Source: Nonlabens sp. (GTDB lineage: Bacteria; Bacteroidota; Bacteroidia; Flavobacteriales; Flavobacteriaceae). Taken from it: 7,671 nucleotides of DNA. Each line of letters opens with the position of its first letter. Within the stretch, counting starts at the first letter, position 1. The notes beneath the pieces were generated by a model. It saw nothing but the letters and a program-made list of their open reading frames with translations. It searched no databases and had not been told where the DNA came from. This document shows, piece after piece, positions 6,889-7,671 of the stretch. Location: NCBI GenBank assembly GCA_023301395.1, contig JALZUY010000193.1:1-7671 (forward strand). The letters run 5' to 3'. The position numbers were made by a program, and so were the translations under genes.

Positions 6889-7671
6889 TTATCGTGAAAA
6901 TGCAGAAAGATCTACTTTTACGGAAAAAATATTGGAATATAACGCTTCACTAGAATCACCTATATCGGTAAGTGCATAATCAACTGCAATACCTTTGTAC
7001 TTGAATCCTATTCCTATATTGGGTTGAAAATTAACGTTATCACTACCATCTAGTTGTTGAACGTTTTGAAAGTTACCCATTCCAGCTCTTACAAAAACTA
7101 AATCTGTAAAGCCATATTGTACACCTAGTGCTGGTGTTGCACTTACAGAACTACTTGAAATAATATCATTAGTTTGTATAAAGCGCATGTTTAAATCAAC
7201 CTCGGCAGTGAGAACATGGTCGTAGTGAAATGTAAAAGTACGTGCGAGACCTAGTTGTAATTTAGGCAGTGTGACCTCAGTAGTTTCTGGTAAATCTTGA
7301 TTTTGATTTGCGACTGCACCTTGGATTTCGGCAAATTTATCTTCATCGATGGTCCATGTGTTGTAAGTAGTAGTTATGTCACGAGCCATAAGACCTATTT
7401 CCCAGTCACCACGTTTAAATTGTGCACCTACATCAAACCCAAAACCCCATGCATTTGCAAAATCTCCTATCACACGACGGATTACTTTCACATTTGCGCC
7501 ATAAGTAAATCCATCTAGTTTTGCTTCTCGAGCATAAGAAAGTGTAAATGCCCAGTCTGCGGTGGAAAAAGTAGATATGCGATCGTAATTAATGTTTCCT
7601 TGTTGATCTATTAATTGAGTGGTATTTAAAATATCATCTACAGAAAAACGGATTACAGAAAACCCAATAGC
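6889..7671 (-). CDS. PorV/PorQ-family outer-membrane beta-barrel protein (partial, start outside window)
   Basis: The frame stays open to the right edge, giving 260 visible residues, so the N-terminus with its expected signal peptide is missing. The visible start AIGFSVIRFSVDDI, then YDRISTFSTADWAF (29-42), LSYARE (44-49) and the stretch NVKVIRRVIGDFANAW (60-75), resemble the conserved front half of PorV/PorQ-type proteins. The rest alternates short amphipathic strands and turns as in a FadL-like barrel, ending in FSVKVDLSAFSR. In Bacteroidota PorV works with the PorU sortase of the type IX secretion system, and several PorV paralogues exist per genome. Which paralogue this is cannot be told. 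A GTG codon at 7489-7491 is inside the conserved domain and is not the start. The lnt gene follows after 54 bases. Confidence 0.75.
   Translation of the reverse strand, partial: AIGFSVIRFSVDDILNTTQLIDQQGNINYDRISTFSTADWAFTLSYAREAKLDGFTYGANVKVIRRVIGDFANAWGFGFDVGAQFKRGDWEIGLMARDITTTYNTWTIDEDKFAEIQGAVANQNQDLPETTEVTLPKLQLGLARTFTFHYDHVLTAEVDLNMRFIQTNDIISSSSVSATPALGVQYGFTDLVFVRAGMGNFQNVQQLDGSDNVNFQPNIGIGFKYKGIAVDYALTDIGDSSEALYSNIFSVKVDLSAFSR

Noticed and set aside
7489..7491. GTG as the start of a 200-residue barrel protein
   Set aside because: The frame is open for 60 further codons to the right edge, and those residues (SVDDI, YDRISTFSTADWAF) belong to the conserved family domain; the gene is simply cut by the window.
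7297..7518. Open frame on the + strand opposite the PorV-like gene
   Set aside because: Antisense to the conserved barrel coding sequence; cysteine-rich composition typical of a chance frame.

Overview
The window looks like chromosomal DNA of a marine-type Flavobacteriaceae bacterium (Bacteroidota). The grounds are low GC content, A-rich start regions without strong Shine-Dalgarno sites, an outer-membrane PorV/PorQ-type protein of the kind tied to type IX secretion, and protein variants typical of this group. The genus cannot be fixed from the sequence alone.

Positions 1-5006 (+ strand) are the end of a cell-surface polysaccharide cluster (O-antigen, capsule or exopolysaccharide). In order it holds the tail of a probable glycosyltransferase, a complete GT4 glycosyltransferase, a multi-spanning O-antigen ligase/polymerase-family protein, a second GT4 glycosyltransferase, and a polyprenyl-phosphate glycosyl-1-phosphate transferase. 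The first four genes overlap by 1-4 bases and the fifth follows after 29 bases, so this is one transcription unit. As a pathway, the last gene's product would load the first sugar phosphate onto undecaprenyl phosphate, the glycosyltransferases would extend the chain on the cytoplasmic side, and the Wzy/WaaL-like protein would polymerise or ligate the exported unit in the periplasm. No flippase or nucleotide-sugar genes lie in the window; they would have to be upstream or elsewhere.

Positions 5007-5220 are a non-coding spacer between convergent genes. It is rich in AGTC/GACT words and holds a long-range imperfect inverted repeat, a short perfect palindrome, and an element resembling the TCGAG-type repeats scattered between flavobacterial genes. 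It is the least explained part of the window.

Positions 5221-7671 (- strand) hold apolipoprotein N-acyltransferase (lnt) and, upstream of it in transcription, a PorV/PorQ-family outer-membrane barrel gene whose start lies beyond the right edge. Both belong to envelope biogenesis. I see no mobile element, CRISPR array, tRNA or rRNA, and nothing that clearly amounts to an undescribed system; the findings are modest.
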